From: JAVWGW01 sp036655915 | GTDB lineage: Bacteria; Actinomycetota; Coriobacteriia; Coriobacteriales; Eggerthellaceae | Direction: 5' to 3' | Assembly: GCA_036655915.1 (NCBI GenBank) | Contig: JAVVPE010000032.1 | Location: 1 to 19,551, forward strand | Length of the DNA stretch: 19,551 nucleotides | In this document: piece by piece, positions 1-6,938 of the stretch | How positions within the stretch are numbered: the first letter of the stretch is position 1 | Layout: each line of letters starts with the position of its first letter | Made by a program: the position numbers and the translations under genes | The notes under the pieces: generated by a model | Told to the model about the DNA's origin: nothing | Database searches by the model: none | The model's input: the letters and a program-made list of their open reading frames with translations, nothing else

Positions 1-33
1 AAACAGGCCACGGGCGGGATGCCGGTGGCCTGT
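1..33 (-). terminator. Rho-independent terminator of tRNA-Phe
   Basis: A perfect 9-bp inverted repeat (ACAGGCCAC at 3-11 and GTGGCCTGT at 25-33) encloses a 13-nt loop. On the minus strand it lies about 10 nt beyond the tRNA 3' end and runs into T residues at the window edge (GTGGCCTGTTT). The T-run is cut by the window border, so its length is unknown. Position and shape fit an intrinsic terminator for the single-gene tRNA transcript. Confidence 0.7.
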
Positions 34-43
34 AATAATTAAG

Positions 44-119
44 TGGTGGTCGGAGGGGGACTTGAACCCTCGGCACGCGGATTTTCAATCCGCTGCTCTA
101 CCAACTGAGCTACCCGACC
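44..119 (-). tRNA. tRNA-Phe (anticodon GAA)
   Basis: On the minus strand the 76 nt fold as a full cloverleaf. The acceptor stem is GGTCGGG paired with TCCGACC (one G-T wobble at 7-66). The D-arm is GCTC/GAGC. The anticodon stem is GCGGA/TCCGC around the loop TTGAAAA, giving anticodon GAA and phenylalanine identity. The variable region is 5 nt, and the T-loop TTCAAGT is followed by discriminator A73 and an encoded CCA. One oddity is an apparent A50-C64 mismatch in the T-stem (GAGGG against CCCCC). The gene has its own promoter and terminator, so it looks like a single-gene unit. Confidence 0.97.
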
Positions 120-148
120 ATGTGCGTATAAATCAAACGCGAGTGGTT

Positions 149-177
149 ATTCTACCGATGTCTGCCCCGCGCGTCAA
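149..177 (-). promoter_or_regulatory. Near-consensus sigma70-type promoter of tRNA-Phe
   Basis: On the minus strand TTGACG (172-177) is followed by exactly 17 nt and then TAGAAT (149-154). Each hexamer has one mismatch to consensus. The predicted start near 142 lies about 23 nt before the mature tRNA 5' end, normal for a processed tRNA precursor. It sits between the stop codon of the GGDEF/EAL gene (246) and the tRNA, so the tRNA need not depend on read-through. Confidence 0.8.
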
Positions 178-245
178 GCATTAGTTTTTGCGACCACCCA
201 ACCTGCCAGCAACCCGCCGCCCGCCACACCCCCGGGAGCGGTGGC

Positions 246-3200
246 CTACTTCGCGGCCAGGCAGTAGCCATCTTTGCCCAATTCTTTTGCGCGATAAAGG
301 GCGCTATCGGCGCGGCGGAACAAATCGTAGAACTGGGCACCGTCTTCGGGGAAGCACGCCACGCCCACACTGACGCTCAGGTCGTATTTTTCTCCCTCCA
401 GGAAAAACGGCTCGTGCAATTTTTTAACCATTTCGGCAGCCTTGGCCGTAACGCCGTCTGCCAATCCATCGTAGGAAATACAGGCTATAAATTCATCGCC
501 GCCGGCACGCCCCACCAAATCGCTCGCACGGAAGAGCGATTTTAGCCGGCGCGCAATCTCTCGAATAACTTTGTCGCCGCTAATGTGTCCCATCCTATCG
601 TTGACCTGCTTGAAGTTATCAATATCCACCACAAACAAGGCGAAGCGCTGGTCGCCTTCCGCCCGGTCAAGCAAGGCGCGAATCTTTCTTTCTGCCGTAC
701 CTTTATTAAACAAATCTGTCATGGCATCTTTTTCCGTCTGCGAAACCAGGTCATCGCGTTCCTTGCGTTCCTCGTCGATGTCGCTCATCTTCCCAATGGC
801 CGAAACAGGCACATCCCCAAATCGTTCGGGCAGCGTGAAACGCAGCGCGTACCAGCGGAAATCCGCATTCTTCGTTAGCAGGCGCACCTCGACGGGATCG
901 GGCTGCGTGCCCCGGCGAGCGGTTTCAAAGGTGGTATACAGCAGTGCAACATCATCTTCGTGCACAAAGTTGAGCTCATCTTGCACGGTGGTTTGGCAGT
1001 TGCGCCCAAACACACTTTTGAAATTGTCGGAAAACGAAAGCACTCCGCTGCGGAAATCGTATTCAAACAAAATATCGCCCCACTGCTGCACCGCCAGCTG
1101 GTAGCGATTGCTGGTGCTGGGAGGCTGCAGTTCGGGCTCTTTAACAAGGCTGTCAGAAATATCAATCACGCTTGAATACGCACGCTGAATGCCATCATCG
1201 TCGGGCGGGCACAGCCGCGAAACCGTTTCCACCCAAATAAGTTTGCCACTTTTACACACGGACCGATAACGCATGGTCACCACATTGCTCACTTTAAGCT
1301 GTTCCAAAATATCGTTGGTTACCACTTTAATATCTTCCGGATAAATCATGTTGATATATTTATCGTCGAACAGTGTGCGCACTTCTTCGCGGGTATAACC
1401 CAAGATGGAAAGGAAGCTGGGCGAAATATAATCGATGGTGAAGTTAACGTCGAAACGCACACACTTCACCCCGGTTGTAATGTTGGAAAGAATGTTGTCG
1501 TGGAAGGCCGCTTCCTTTTCGGTGGCCAAATTCTTCGTTTTGATGCGGTTGTTGTCGATGATCACCACAACAAGGCTGGGGTTGCCACGGCGGCTTTTCA
1601 CCACGTTGCCCGTGCCCAAAATCCAAATCGGGTCCCCGTTGGCCTTCACCACGCGAAACTCAATGGTAACCGTGTCGCCCAAATTGAGCTGGCGGCGAAT
1701 TTCTTCGTTCACGTATTCCATGTCGTCAGGGTGCACAAACCCCAGCGCCTGATTCTTGAACTTTTCTTCCATCTGGCGCGCCGTGTAACCCAGCATGCGC
1801 CTATATCCTTCGTTGCAGGTGAGGAAGGTGAATTCATGATCCATGCCCACTTGGAAAATACCCGCATGAGCGTTGTCGACAATTTCGTTCATGCTCATAG
1901 GCTGAGCTGGCCTAAACGGGGCATACGCCATGCTCTGTTGATGCTCGGGCGCCACCACGGGAAGTGCCGCCGCCTGCTCGGCAGGGTGCTTCCCCCCATA
2001 AAAGCCCTCGAAATCTTTTAGCGCCATGGGTGTGTTGAAGTAATAGCCCTGCATCAGTTCGGGGCCCAACTGGCGCACAACCGATTCAATTTCGGGGCTT
2101 TCAATACCCTCAACGCACACCGTCATATTCATGCTGTGGCACAAATTAACAATCTGGGCGATAATTTTTTGATCGGTCACATCGTAGGAAAGCCGCTCCA
2201 AAAAAGAACGATCGATCTTCAGCTGGTCGGCGCTCAGCACGCGAAACAGCTCAAAGGAAGCGTAGCCCGTGCCAAAATCATCCAGCGCAATCTTGATGCC
2301 CTGCCCGCGCAGAAAATCGAAGACGTGGCTCATTTCTTCTGTATCGGTAATCTGGCCGCTTTCGGTCAGCTCAAGGGTTATTTTTGCGGGATCAATATGG
2401 TGTTCGGTCACCTTGCTTACCACAAAAAACTTGAAATCAGGGTCTTCAAACTGCTTGCTGGAAACATTGATGTTCATTTGGAAATCGGGCACCAAACGCG
2501 CCAAACGCTCGTATTGCTGCAAGGCAGTTTCAAAAACCCAACGCCCCACTTCAAGAATAAGGCCGCTTTCTTCAAGCGCCGGAATAAATTCATAGGGTGT
2601 CACTTCTTGGGGAAAATCGCTATGCGTCCAGCGCAAAAGCACCTCGCAGCCATACAGTTCGCCATTTTGCGCACGCACCAGCGGCTGGTAGCGCAAGGAA
2701 AATCCTTTGAAGCCCTTCTTCACGCAATCACGAAGATTGTTCAGAAGCTTCATTTTGAACTGTTCCTTTTTCAAAATTTCATCGGAATACACCACCAGCT
2801 GGTCCCTGCCGCCCAATTTCGCGGTGCGCAGCGCCATGCGGGCGTTGCGATACAGCAGTTCACCGCTATCGCCATCGGTGGGGTAGCCGCTGATACCGGC
2901 AGAAGCCGTGAGGGAAATTTTGTTGCCATCCACTTCTAAAGGTGTGGCCAGGCGCTCTTTGAACGCGACATAAAACTCCAACGCCATCTTCTTTGAGGGG
3001 AAAATAAGGCCAAAGCCATCGCCATCAAGACGATACAGCGCCGTCTGATTGCAAAACACGGCAGCAATCTGCTCAGAAAATTCCTTGAGCACCTGATCGC
3101 CAAAAGAATAGGAATAAAAGTCGTTGATGCTTTTGAACTCATCGATGCCCAATATAAGAACGGCCCAACTTTTTTCTGATGTGCACAACGATTCCAATGC

Positions 3201-3335
3201 GGTGCGAAAATCGTAATTGCCCATCAAATGGGTAACGGGGTCCAAGCCGCCGCCCCCAGAGCCAAGCGCGCCACAGCCGCCTGCGGCAGGCGACTGCCCT
3301 TCCCACATATGCGCCGTTAAACACCTTTTTGACAT
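246..3335 (-). CDS. Hybrid cyclic-di-GMP enzyme, GGDEF-EAL-PAS-PAS-PAS-GGDEF
   Basis: Predicted soluble protein of 1029 aa that could both make and degrade c-di-GMP. The N-terminal GGDEF domain (about 32-185) is degenerate, with DGDGF at 104-108 in place of the signature, so it is probably non-catalytic. The EAL domain (about 195-445) has EVL (231-233) for EAL but keeps N290, E322, DDFGTG (352-357), K373/D375, E409 and QGY (429-431), so phosphodiesterase activity is plausible. Three PAS domains follow (about 482-597, 609-729, 744-855). The C-terminal GGDEF domain (870-1029) has intact GGDEF (945-949) and an RASD inhibitory site (936-939) five residues before it. No membrane segment is visible. 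I chose the ATG at 3335 because AAGGAAGGGGA lies just before it; an in-frame start 13 codons upstream lacks such a site. The gene follows the pilus operon terminator and has its own candidate promoter. Which signal the PAS domains sense cannot be read from the sequence. Confidence 0.93.
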   Translation of the reverse strand: MSKRCLTAHMWEGQSPAAGGCGALGSGGGGLDPVTHLMGNYDFRTALESLCTSEKSWAVLILGIDEFKSINDFYSYSFGDQVLKEFSEQIAAVFCNQTALYRLDGDGFGLIFPSKKMALEFYVAFKERLATPLEVDGNKISLTASAGISGYPTDGDSGELLYRNARMALRTAKLGGRDQLVVYSDEILKKEQFKMKLLNNLRDCVKKGFKGFSLRYQPLVRAQNGELYGCEVLLRWTHSDFPQEVTPYEFIPALEESGLILEVGRWVFETALQQYERLARLVPDFQMNINVSSKQFEDPDFKFFVVSKVTEHHIDPAKITLELTESGQITDTEEMSHVFDFLRGQGIKIALDDFGTGYASFELFRVLSADQLKIDRSFLERLSYDVTDQKIIAQIVNLCHSMNMTVCVEGIESPEIESVVRQLGPELMQGYYFNTPMALKDFEGFYGGKHPAEQAAALPVVAPEHQQSMAYAPFRPAQPMSMNEIVDNAHAGIFQVGMDHEFTFLTCNEGYRRMLGYTARQMEEKFKNQALGFVHPDDMEYVNEEIRRQLNLGDTVTIEFRVVKANGDPIWILGTGNVVKSRRGNPSLVVVIIDNNRIKTKNLATEKEAAFHDNILSNITTGVKCVRFDVNFTIDYISPSFLSILGYTREEVRTLFDDKYINMIYPEDIKVVTNDILEQLKVSNVVTMRYRSVCKSGKLIWVETVSRLCPPDDDGIQRAYSSVIDISDSLVKEPELQPPSTSNRYQLAVQQWGDILFEYDFRSGVLSFSDNFKSVFGRNCQTTVQDELNFVHEDDVALLYTTFETARRGTQPDPVEVRLLTKNADFRWYALRFTLPERFGDVPVSAIGKMSDIDEERKERDDLVSQTEKDAMTDLFNKGTAERKIRALLDRAEGDQRFALFVVDIDNFKQVNDRMGHISGDKVIREIARRLKSLFRASDLVGRAGGDEFIACISYDGLADGVTAKAAEMVKKLHEPFFLEGEKYDLSVSVGVACFPEDGAQFYDLFRRADSALYRAKELGKDGYCLAAK

Positions 3336-3375
3336 GGCTCCCCTTCCTTCTAGCAGATTGAGAAAGGCTACCACT

Positions 3376-3404
3376 TTTCTATGCTTGAGTCAGCAATTTG
3401 TCAT
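3376..3404 (-). promoter_or_regulatory. Candidate promoter of the GGDEF/EAL gene
   Basis: On the minus strand ATGACA (3399-3404) and TAGAAA (3376-3381) are separated by 17 nt, matching the sigma70 consensus at 5/6 and 4/6 positions. The predicted start near 3369 would leave a leader of about 35 nt including the ribosome binding site. The -35 hexamer overlaps the edge of a tandem direct-repeat block, which suggests that repeats and promoter form one regulatory unit. This is sequence inference only. Confidence 0.45.
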
Positions 3405-3461
3405 GAACAGCAAATCCAGCGACATGAACAGCAAATCCAACGACATGAACAGCAAAATTCC
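3403..3461. repeat. 21-bp tandem direct repeats (2.8 copies)
   Basis: Units begin at 3403, 3424 and 3445. The first two (3403-3423, 3424-3444) differ at one base of 21; the third is partial and runs into the pilO-side terminator. The unit begins ATGAACAGCAAATCCA on the plus strand. The block lies between the pilus operon terminator and the candidate promoter of the GGDEF/EAL gene, immediately upstream of its -35. A 21-bp period equals two helical turns, so bound proteins would face the same side of the DNA. The plus-strand reading of the units (MNSKSSD, MNSKSND) is not supported as a gene. Confidence 0.8.
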
Positions 3462-3482
3462 CCGCAAAAACAGGGGAATTTT
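3454..3482 (-). terminator. Terminator closing the pilus operon
   Basis: A perfect 10-bp inverted repeat, AAAATTCCCC (3454-3463) and GGGGAATTTT (3473-3482), with a 9-nt loop. It lies about 25 nt beyond the stop codon of the last pilus gene, and the stem itself supplies the trailing T residues. The symmetry would let it work in either direction, but only minus-strand genes are present here. Confidence 0.75.
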
Positions 3483-3506
3483 AGGGTAAACAGCTGTTTT
3501 GGTTTT

Positions 3507-4166
3507 TTATTTTTGAGTGGCCTTAGGGGTGGTTGTGGCCGTGGGCACCGTGGTGCTTGCGCTCGCGCTCGCGGGTGCTTTTTCCACCAGGCCGCTCAAG
3601 TTGGTAGAGCCGGTTGTGGTTTCAAAATACGTCAGCGTCAGCGTGGCCGCCACGCTGCTTACGCCCCCATCTGTTTTCAGGGAATTCGTCAGCGAGAAAT
3701 CTAAGATCTCACAGGCGTATGTGCCATTTTGCAGTTCCTTCATCACAGCTATGGCCGCTTCGGTTGTGGGCACCGTATAGCTTACGCTTACCGCACGGCG
3801 CACCAGCGTACCATCAAGTTCGGGCTGCCCAAAGCTTAAGTTGCTGGTGGAAGCACCCGCAAGCGCCGCATTCAGTTCGTTAATCTCGTTGCGCACGTTA
3901 TCATAAACAGCCACTGCGGGAAGCTGTTCGGTGGGACCTAGTTCCTCTAAGGCCTTCACCATCTGCGAACGCGCCAGCAAAAGCGACTGCTGCGCATCAA
4001 TCTGCATCTGCACTTCTTCTAGTTGTGCGGCGTTGTTGTCCTTCATGTCGGCCACATTCTTCACCACAAGCAGGTAATAGCACGCGCCTATAAGCAAAAC
4101 ACTCAGCACAAGCAACAACACTTTTTCACGCGCTGAAAAAGCACGCGTCATCAGTCTATTTGCCAT
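3507..4166 (-). CDS. pilO: PilO-like T4P alignment protein
   Basis: A 219-aa protein with a short cytoplasmic N-terminus, one membrane helix (about 15-35), a coiled-coil-like stretch (about 40-75) and an alpha/beta region (about 85-180) of the PilO/GspM ferredoxin-like type. This topology and its place after PilN identify it; there is no short signature motif. PilO pairs with PilN and links the PilM ring to the pilus platform. The last 25 residues are rich in Ala, Ser, Thr and Pro. I favour the ATG at 4166, which has GGTGAG just upstream and overlaps the pilN stop codon by 11 nt. An in-frame GTG at 4175 would add three residues. It is the last gene before the operon terminator. Confidence 0.85.
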   Translation of the reverse strand: MANRLMTRAFSAREKVLLLVLSVLLIGACYYLLVVKNVADMKDNNAAQLEEVQMQIDAQQSLLLARSQMVKALEELGPTEQLPAVAVYDNVRNEINELNAALAGASTSNLSFGQPELDGTLVRRAVSVSYTVPTTEAAIAVMKELQNGTYACEILDFSLTNSLKTDGGVSSVAATLTLTYFETTTGSTNLSGLVEKAPASASASTTVPTATTTPKATQK

Positions 4167-4848
4167 TAGTCTCACCCGCTTTCGTGCCCGCGGGCGCGCC
4201 CGTCACGCCAGCACCCCCGGATGACCCTGCTGCGGGCGCAGCACCTTTCGCGCCCGTGGCCGCGCCCGCTTGATTGGCGCCGCGCAAAACCATCTGAATC
4301 GTTGCCGAAGATTGGCTCTTGTCGGAAGCTTCCGTGGTAGAAACGGTTACATACGCCACGCGCTCATCGTCTTCCAAGCTTTCTACCAGGCGTGATACCT
4401 CGGGCAAGGCCAAGCCCAAACAGGTAAGGGTAACGGTGTTGCCGCTTACCTTAACCGATTGCAAATGAGCCGCACCCGCAATTTTTGTGCCAATCAAATC
4501 AAACAGCTGGTTGCGGTCGGCAAGGTTTTGTTCCGCTTCGGTTTTGCCCACCACCACATAGCGCTCGTGTTCGGCCGAAACCTGCGAAAAGTCGGCCGCT
4601 TCTTCCTTCAATTGCGTCAGCTGCGCCTGAGCTTCCTGCAGCTGTGCCGTGCTTTGCGCCGCCGATGCCAAGGGATCGGCAACCAAGAATTTTGCAAAAA
4701 TGGCAATCGCTATCAACACGGCCACAAACAGCAAGATTTCCACCGTACGGTTTACTTTCGGCGTAGCCTGCTCGATCAAATTGACCGTGCGCTTCGTGGG
4801 ATAGACCGGCTTTTTGTTGCCCAAACTGATGTTTTTTTTCATATCCAT
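4156..4848 (-). CDS. pilN: PilN-like T4P alignment protein
   Basis: A 230-aa bitopic protein with a 36-residue cytoplasmic N-terminus, a single membrane helix (about 37-55), a coiled coil (about 60-95) and a compact extracellular domain (about 105-185). The N-terminal VNLIEQ (22-27) resembles the INLLP-type motif by which PilN of other bacteria docks into PilM, and pilM is the gene immediately upstream. The C-terminal 40 residues or so are a Gly/Ala/Thr-rich low-complexity tail that is not typical of PilN. AGGA lies five nt before the ATG. The gene starts 7 nt after pilM ends and overlaps pilO, so translation of the three is probably coupled. Identification rests on topology, motif and order rather than strong residue conservation. 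Confidence 0.87.
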   Translation of the reverse strand: MDMKKNISLGNKKPVYPTKRTVNLIEQATPKVNRTVEILLFVAVLIAIAIFAKFLVADPLASAAQSTAQLQEAQAQLTQLKEEAADFSQVSAEHERYVVVGKTEAEQNLADRNQLFDLIGTKIAGAAHLQSVKVSGNTVTLTCLGLALPEVSRLVESLEDDERVAYVTVSTTEASDKSQSSATIQMVLRGANQAGAATGAKGAAPAAGSSGGAGVTGAPAGTKAGETNGK

Positions 4849-4855
4849 GGCTTTC

Positions 4856-5902
4856 CTATCCCCTTATCGTTGCGCCAACGGCACCGGAACACCGGGTGCG
4901 CAACGCCGCATCGCAAGAAGCTGTGGGCATAATGGTGGAAACATCAACAAGCGGAATTTCAAGATGACGCGCCACAGTGGGAACCAATGAAGAAAGCGCC
5001 ACGCCACCGCCACTGTAATAGGCCATTTCAATGGGCGCATCGGGGTTGTTGAAATCGTAGAAATTAAGTGCGCGGCCAATTTCCACCGCCAGGCTCTCGC
5101 ACACGTTTAACACGGCTTCGCTTGATTGCGCGCCTGCGTAATCGCTTTCCTTGTGAATCGCCGCCGTGTGTTCATCTATGCCCAGCACATCGGCAATGGC
5201 GCGGTCGATCGCTTCGCCGCCCATATCTAGCGCCCGGGTAACATCGTAGGTTCCCGCCGAAAAAAAGTATAGGTTCGTGGTTTCGTTGCCAAAATCGATA
5301 ATGCAGCAGTTGTCCGCAGCGGGCTGGGCGCCCTTGGTGCCACTGGCCTGCACCAGATTTTGCAGCGCGGCCGCATAAGAAAGCGCCGTGCGCACCTTTA
5401 GCCCCGCACGCCGACACATCCGCATGTAATCCTCCAGCGTATCCTTGCGCGTTGCCACCGCTAACAGATCAAGCGTGCCACCTGGTGCGGGGGTGTTTTT
5501 AGCAGAAACTGCCGCGTCCACCGCCAGCGGAACCGTTACGTGCACGGTGTTGAGCACGGCGTAATCGTACACATAGTGATCTTTGCCATCGGTGATAAAG
5601 TCGCGAAATTCATAAGGCAGGTTCAAATCCAGTTCGGCCTGCGTCATCATCGGCAGGCTAAGGCGACGCGTGAGGCTCATGGTGTTGGGCAACAACAAGG
5701 CCGCATCTTTATCCACACCGCCGTGCGCCGAAATCGTGCGTTTAATAAAATCGGCCATGGCATCATAGCTGGTGATTTTGTTATCGCGCACCAAGCCCTC
5801 CGGCACCGGTTCGATAATCATTTTCTTTATGGAATCCCCGTTGCACACCGCCAGCTTCAAAAAGCTGCTGCCCATGTCAATTCCTGTATATGTTTTCGCC
5901 AT
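4856..5902 (-). CDS. pilM: PilM, actin-like ATPase of the T4P machine
   Basis: A 348-aa cytoplasmic protein of the FtsA/PilM actin-like fold. The first phosphate-binding loop is GIDMGSSFLKLAV (7-19), the second IIDFGNETTNLYF (201-213), and an adenosine-loop YSGGGV lies at 296-301. Length is normal for the family. PilM forms a cytoplasmic ring that binds the N-terminus of PilN and coordinates the PilB and PilT motors with PilC. A GAGG-type ribosome binding site precedes the ATG. It sits 13 nt after pilD and 7 nt before pilN in the same operon. A general FtsA-like protein is unlikely given the surrounding genes. Confidence 0.93.
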   Translation of the reverse strand: MAKTYTGIDMGSSFLKLAVCNGDSIKKMIIEPVPEGLVRDNKITSYDAMADFIKRTISAHGGVDKDAALLLPNTMSLTRRLSLPMMTQAELDLNLPYEFRDFITDGKDHYVYDYAVLNTVHVTVPLAVDAAVSAKNTPAPGGTLDLLAVATRKDTLEDYMRMCRRAGLKVRTALSYAAALQNLVQASGTKGAQPAADNCCIIDFGNETTNLYFFSAGTYDVTRALDMGGEAIDRAIADVLGIDEHTAAIHKESDYAGAQSSEAVLNVCESLAVEIGRALNFYDFNNPDAPIEMAYYSGGGVALSSLVPTVARHLEIPLVDVSTIMPTASCDAALRTRCSGAVGATIRG

Positions 5903-5915
5903 GCCGTATCCTCTA

Positions 5916-6899
5916 CTACAAAAAAAGACTAAGGTACCATTCTAAAACGTTCGGCCCAACCAGCAGGGTAACAAGTGTTGCCGCTGCAATAGCTGGCCCG
6001 AACGGAAAAGCGCCCGCCTCCATTATTGTAAGCGTTTCTTCGTCGTGCAAGCCCAGATTCTTCGCTTCATGTGGAATAACAGGGGAAGATACCGGGGTGT
6101 CGGGGGTGCTACTGTCATCTTGAGCGTGGTCGAGGGATGGGGGGTTTTCTCTTTTCACCCATTGCTTGCTGGCGGTGGCAAACACAAGACCCAGCAGGCA
6201 GGAAACAAGCAGGTTGAATACGCTTAAGGCAGCGCCTAAAAACAAGCCCACCATAAACAACAGCTTGATGTCGCCGCCACCCAAGGATTGCTTGCCTAAC
6301 ACGCGGTCAAACACCAGCGAAGCCGCCAGCATAAAGCCGCCCACGCCCAGAGCACCTGCCAGGCCATCGGCCACGACCGCCAACCAACCGCCGCCCAACC
6401 AGCCGGCAAACAGGCTGCCCACCGAAAACGCCGCAGCTTGGGTGGGCACCCACCACGCGCTTGCCGCCCACACAATAATGCCCGCAACCACAAAGCCGTT
6501 AGGGATAGTCATGGTGTCTAAATCGACCAGCGCCACCGCCAGCAGCAAACAAGCTAAGACACAATACACCAGCGCCTGCACGCTTATGCCATAGACCACA
6601 ACTAAGCAGATAAACACCGCGCCGCACACCAGCTCTGTAGCCGGGTAACGCGCTGAAATCTTTTCACCGCAATAGCGGCAGCGGCCGCGCAACAACAGCC
6701 ACGACAGCACGGGCACCAAATCAAGCACGCCCAGCGTATGATTGCAGGTGGCACAGTGGCTGCGCCCGCGCCACACGTTTTCGCCGTGCACGATGCGCCA
6801 CGCGAAGCAGTTGATGAAGCTGCCCATGCACGCACCCAACAGGCCAAGCAACCCCGTAAGGTAGATGCCGCCCCAAAAACCAAACATGCTTAGCTGCAT
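5916..6899 (-). CDS. pilD: Prepilin peptidase / N-methyltransferase (PilD family)
   Basis: A 327-aa polytopic membrane protein with the bifunctional peptidase layout. The N-terminal cytoplasmic loop carries two Cys pairs, CATC (49-52) and CRYC (74-77), which bind zinc in this family. The aspartic protease core has VDLDTMTIPN (125-134) and GGGD (207-210), each providing a catalytic Asp. FPFGPAIA (298-305) is the usual C-terminal motif. It should cleave the leader of the seven prepilin-like proteins encoded here and methylate the new N-terminus. It is longer than usual because residues about 248-292 form a polar insertion, part of which (255-283) is the translation of a dispersed palindromic repeat. 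No convincing ribosome binding site is seen for Met1 or for Met5, so the exact start is uncertain. Confidence 0.93.
   Translation of the reverse strand: MQLSMFGFWGGIYLTGLLGLLGACMGSFINCFAWRIVHGENVWRGRSHCATCNHTLGVLDLVPVLSWLLLRGRCRYCGEKISARYPATELVCGAVFICLVVVYGISVQALVYCVLACLLLAVALVDLDTMTIPNGFVVAGIIVWAASAWWVPTQAAAFSVGSLFAGWLGGGWLAVVADGLAGALGVGGFMLAASLVFDRVLGKQSLGGGDIKLLFMVGLFLGAALSVFNLLVSCLLGLVFATASKQWVKRENPPSLDHAQDDSSTPDTPVSSPVIPHEAKNLGLHDEETLTIMEAGAFPFGPAIAAATLVTLLVGPNVLEWYLSLFL
6055..6138. repeat. Dispersed palindromic (REP/MITE-like) repeat inside pilD
   Basis: The left half (6055-6081) contains AGATTCTTCGCTTCATGTGG and ends AATAACA. The right half (6113-6138) contains TGTCATCTTGAGCGTGGTCG and ends AGGGAT. 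The halves are imperfect inverted copies of each other. They resemble the TGTCATTCTGAGCGAAGCGA-type repeats found between genes in many bacterial genomes. The whole 84-bp element stays open in the pilD frame and is read as SLDHAQDDSS...VIPHEAKNLGL, a peptide signature familiar from such repeats. Assignment to that class is from memory of its consensus, not a search. Confidence 0.65.
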
Positions 6900-6938
6900 A
6901 ACGCATAAACCAATCGTCCGATAGAAAAACTGGCCGCC

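Noticed and set aside
44..119. tRNA-Phe considered as an integration site for a mobile element
   Set aside because: No integrase, no repeated 3' tRNA fragment and no element boundary were seen in the window.
223..245. Possible hairpin (GCCAC/GTGGC) right after the stop codon of the GGDEF/EAL gene, considered as a terminator
   Set aside because: Only a 5-bp outer stem with a poorly paired centre and no T-run follows on the minus strand.
2136..2939. Long plus-strand open frame (267 codons) opposite the GGDEF/EAL gene
   Set aside because: It lies wholly within a gene with clear domain motifs on the other strand, and its translation shows no domain; it is an antisense shadow.
3336..3402. Considered a c-di-GMP riboswitch in the leader of the GGDEF/EAL gene
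   Set aside because: The predicted leader is about 35 nt, too short for a GEMM-type aptamer, and no conserved aptamer core is visible.
3217..3489. Plus-strand open frame of 90 codons containing the repeated peptide MNSKSSD/MNSKSND
   Set aside because: It overlaps the start of the GGDEF/EAL gene and the operon terminator, and its repeats are explained by the 21-bp DNA repeats. No ribosome binding site precedes a sensible start.
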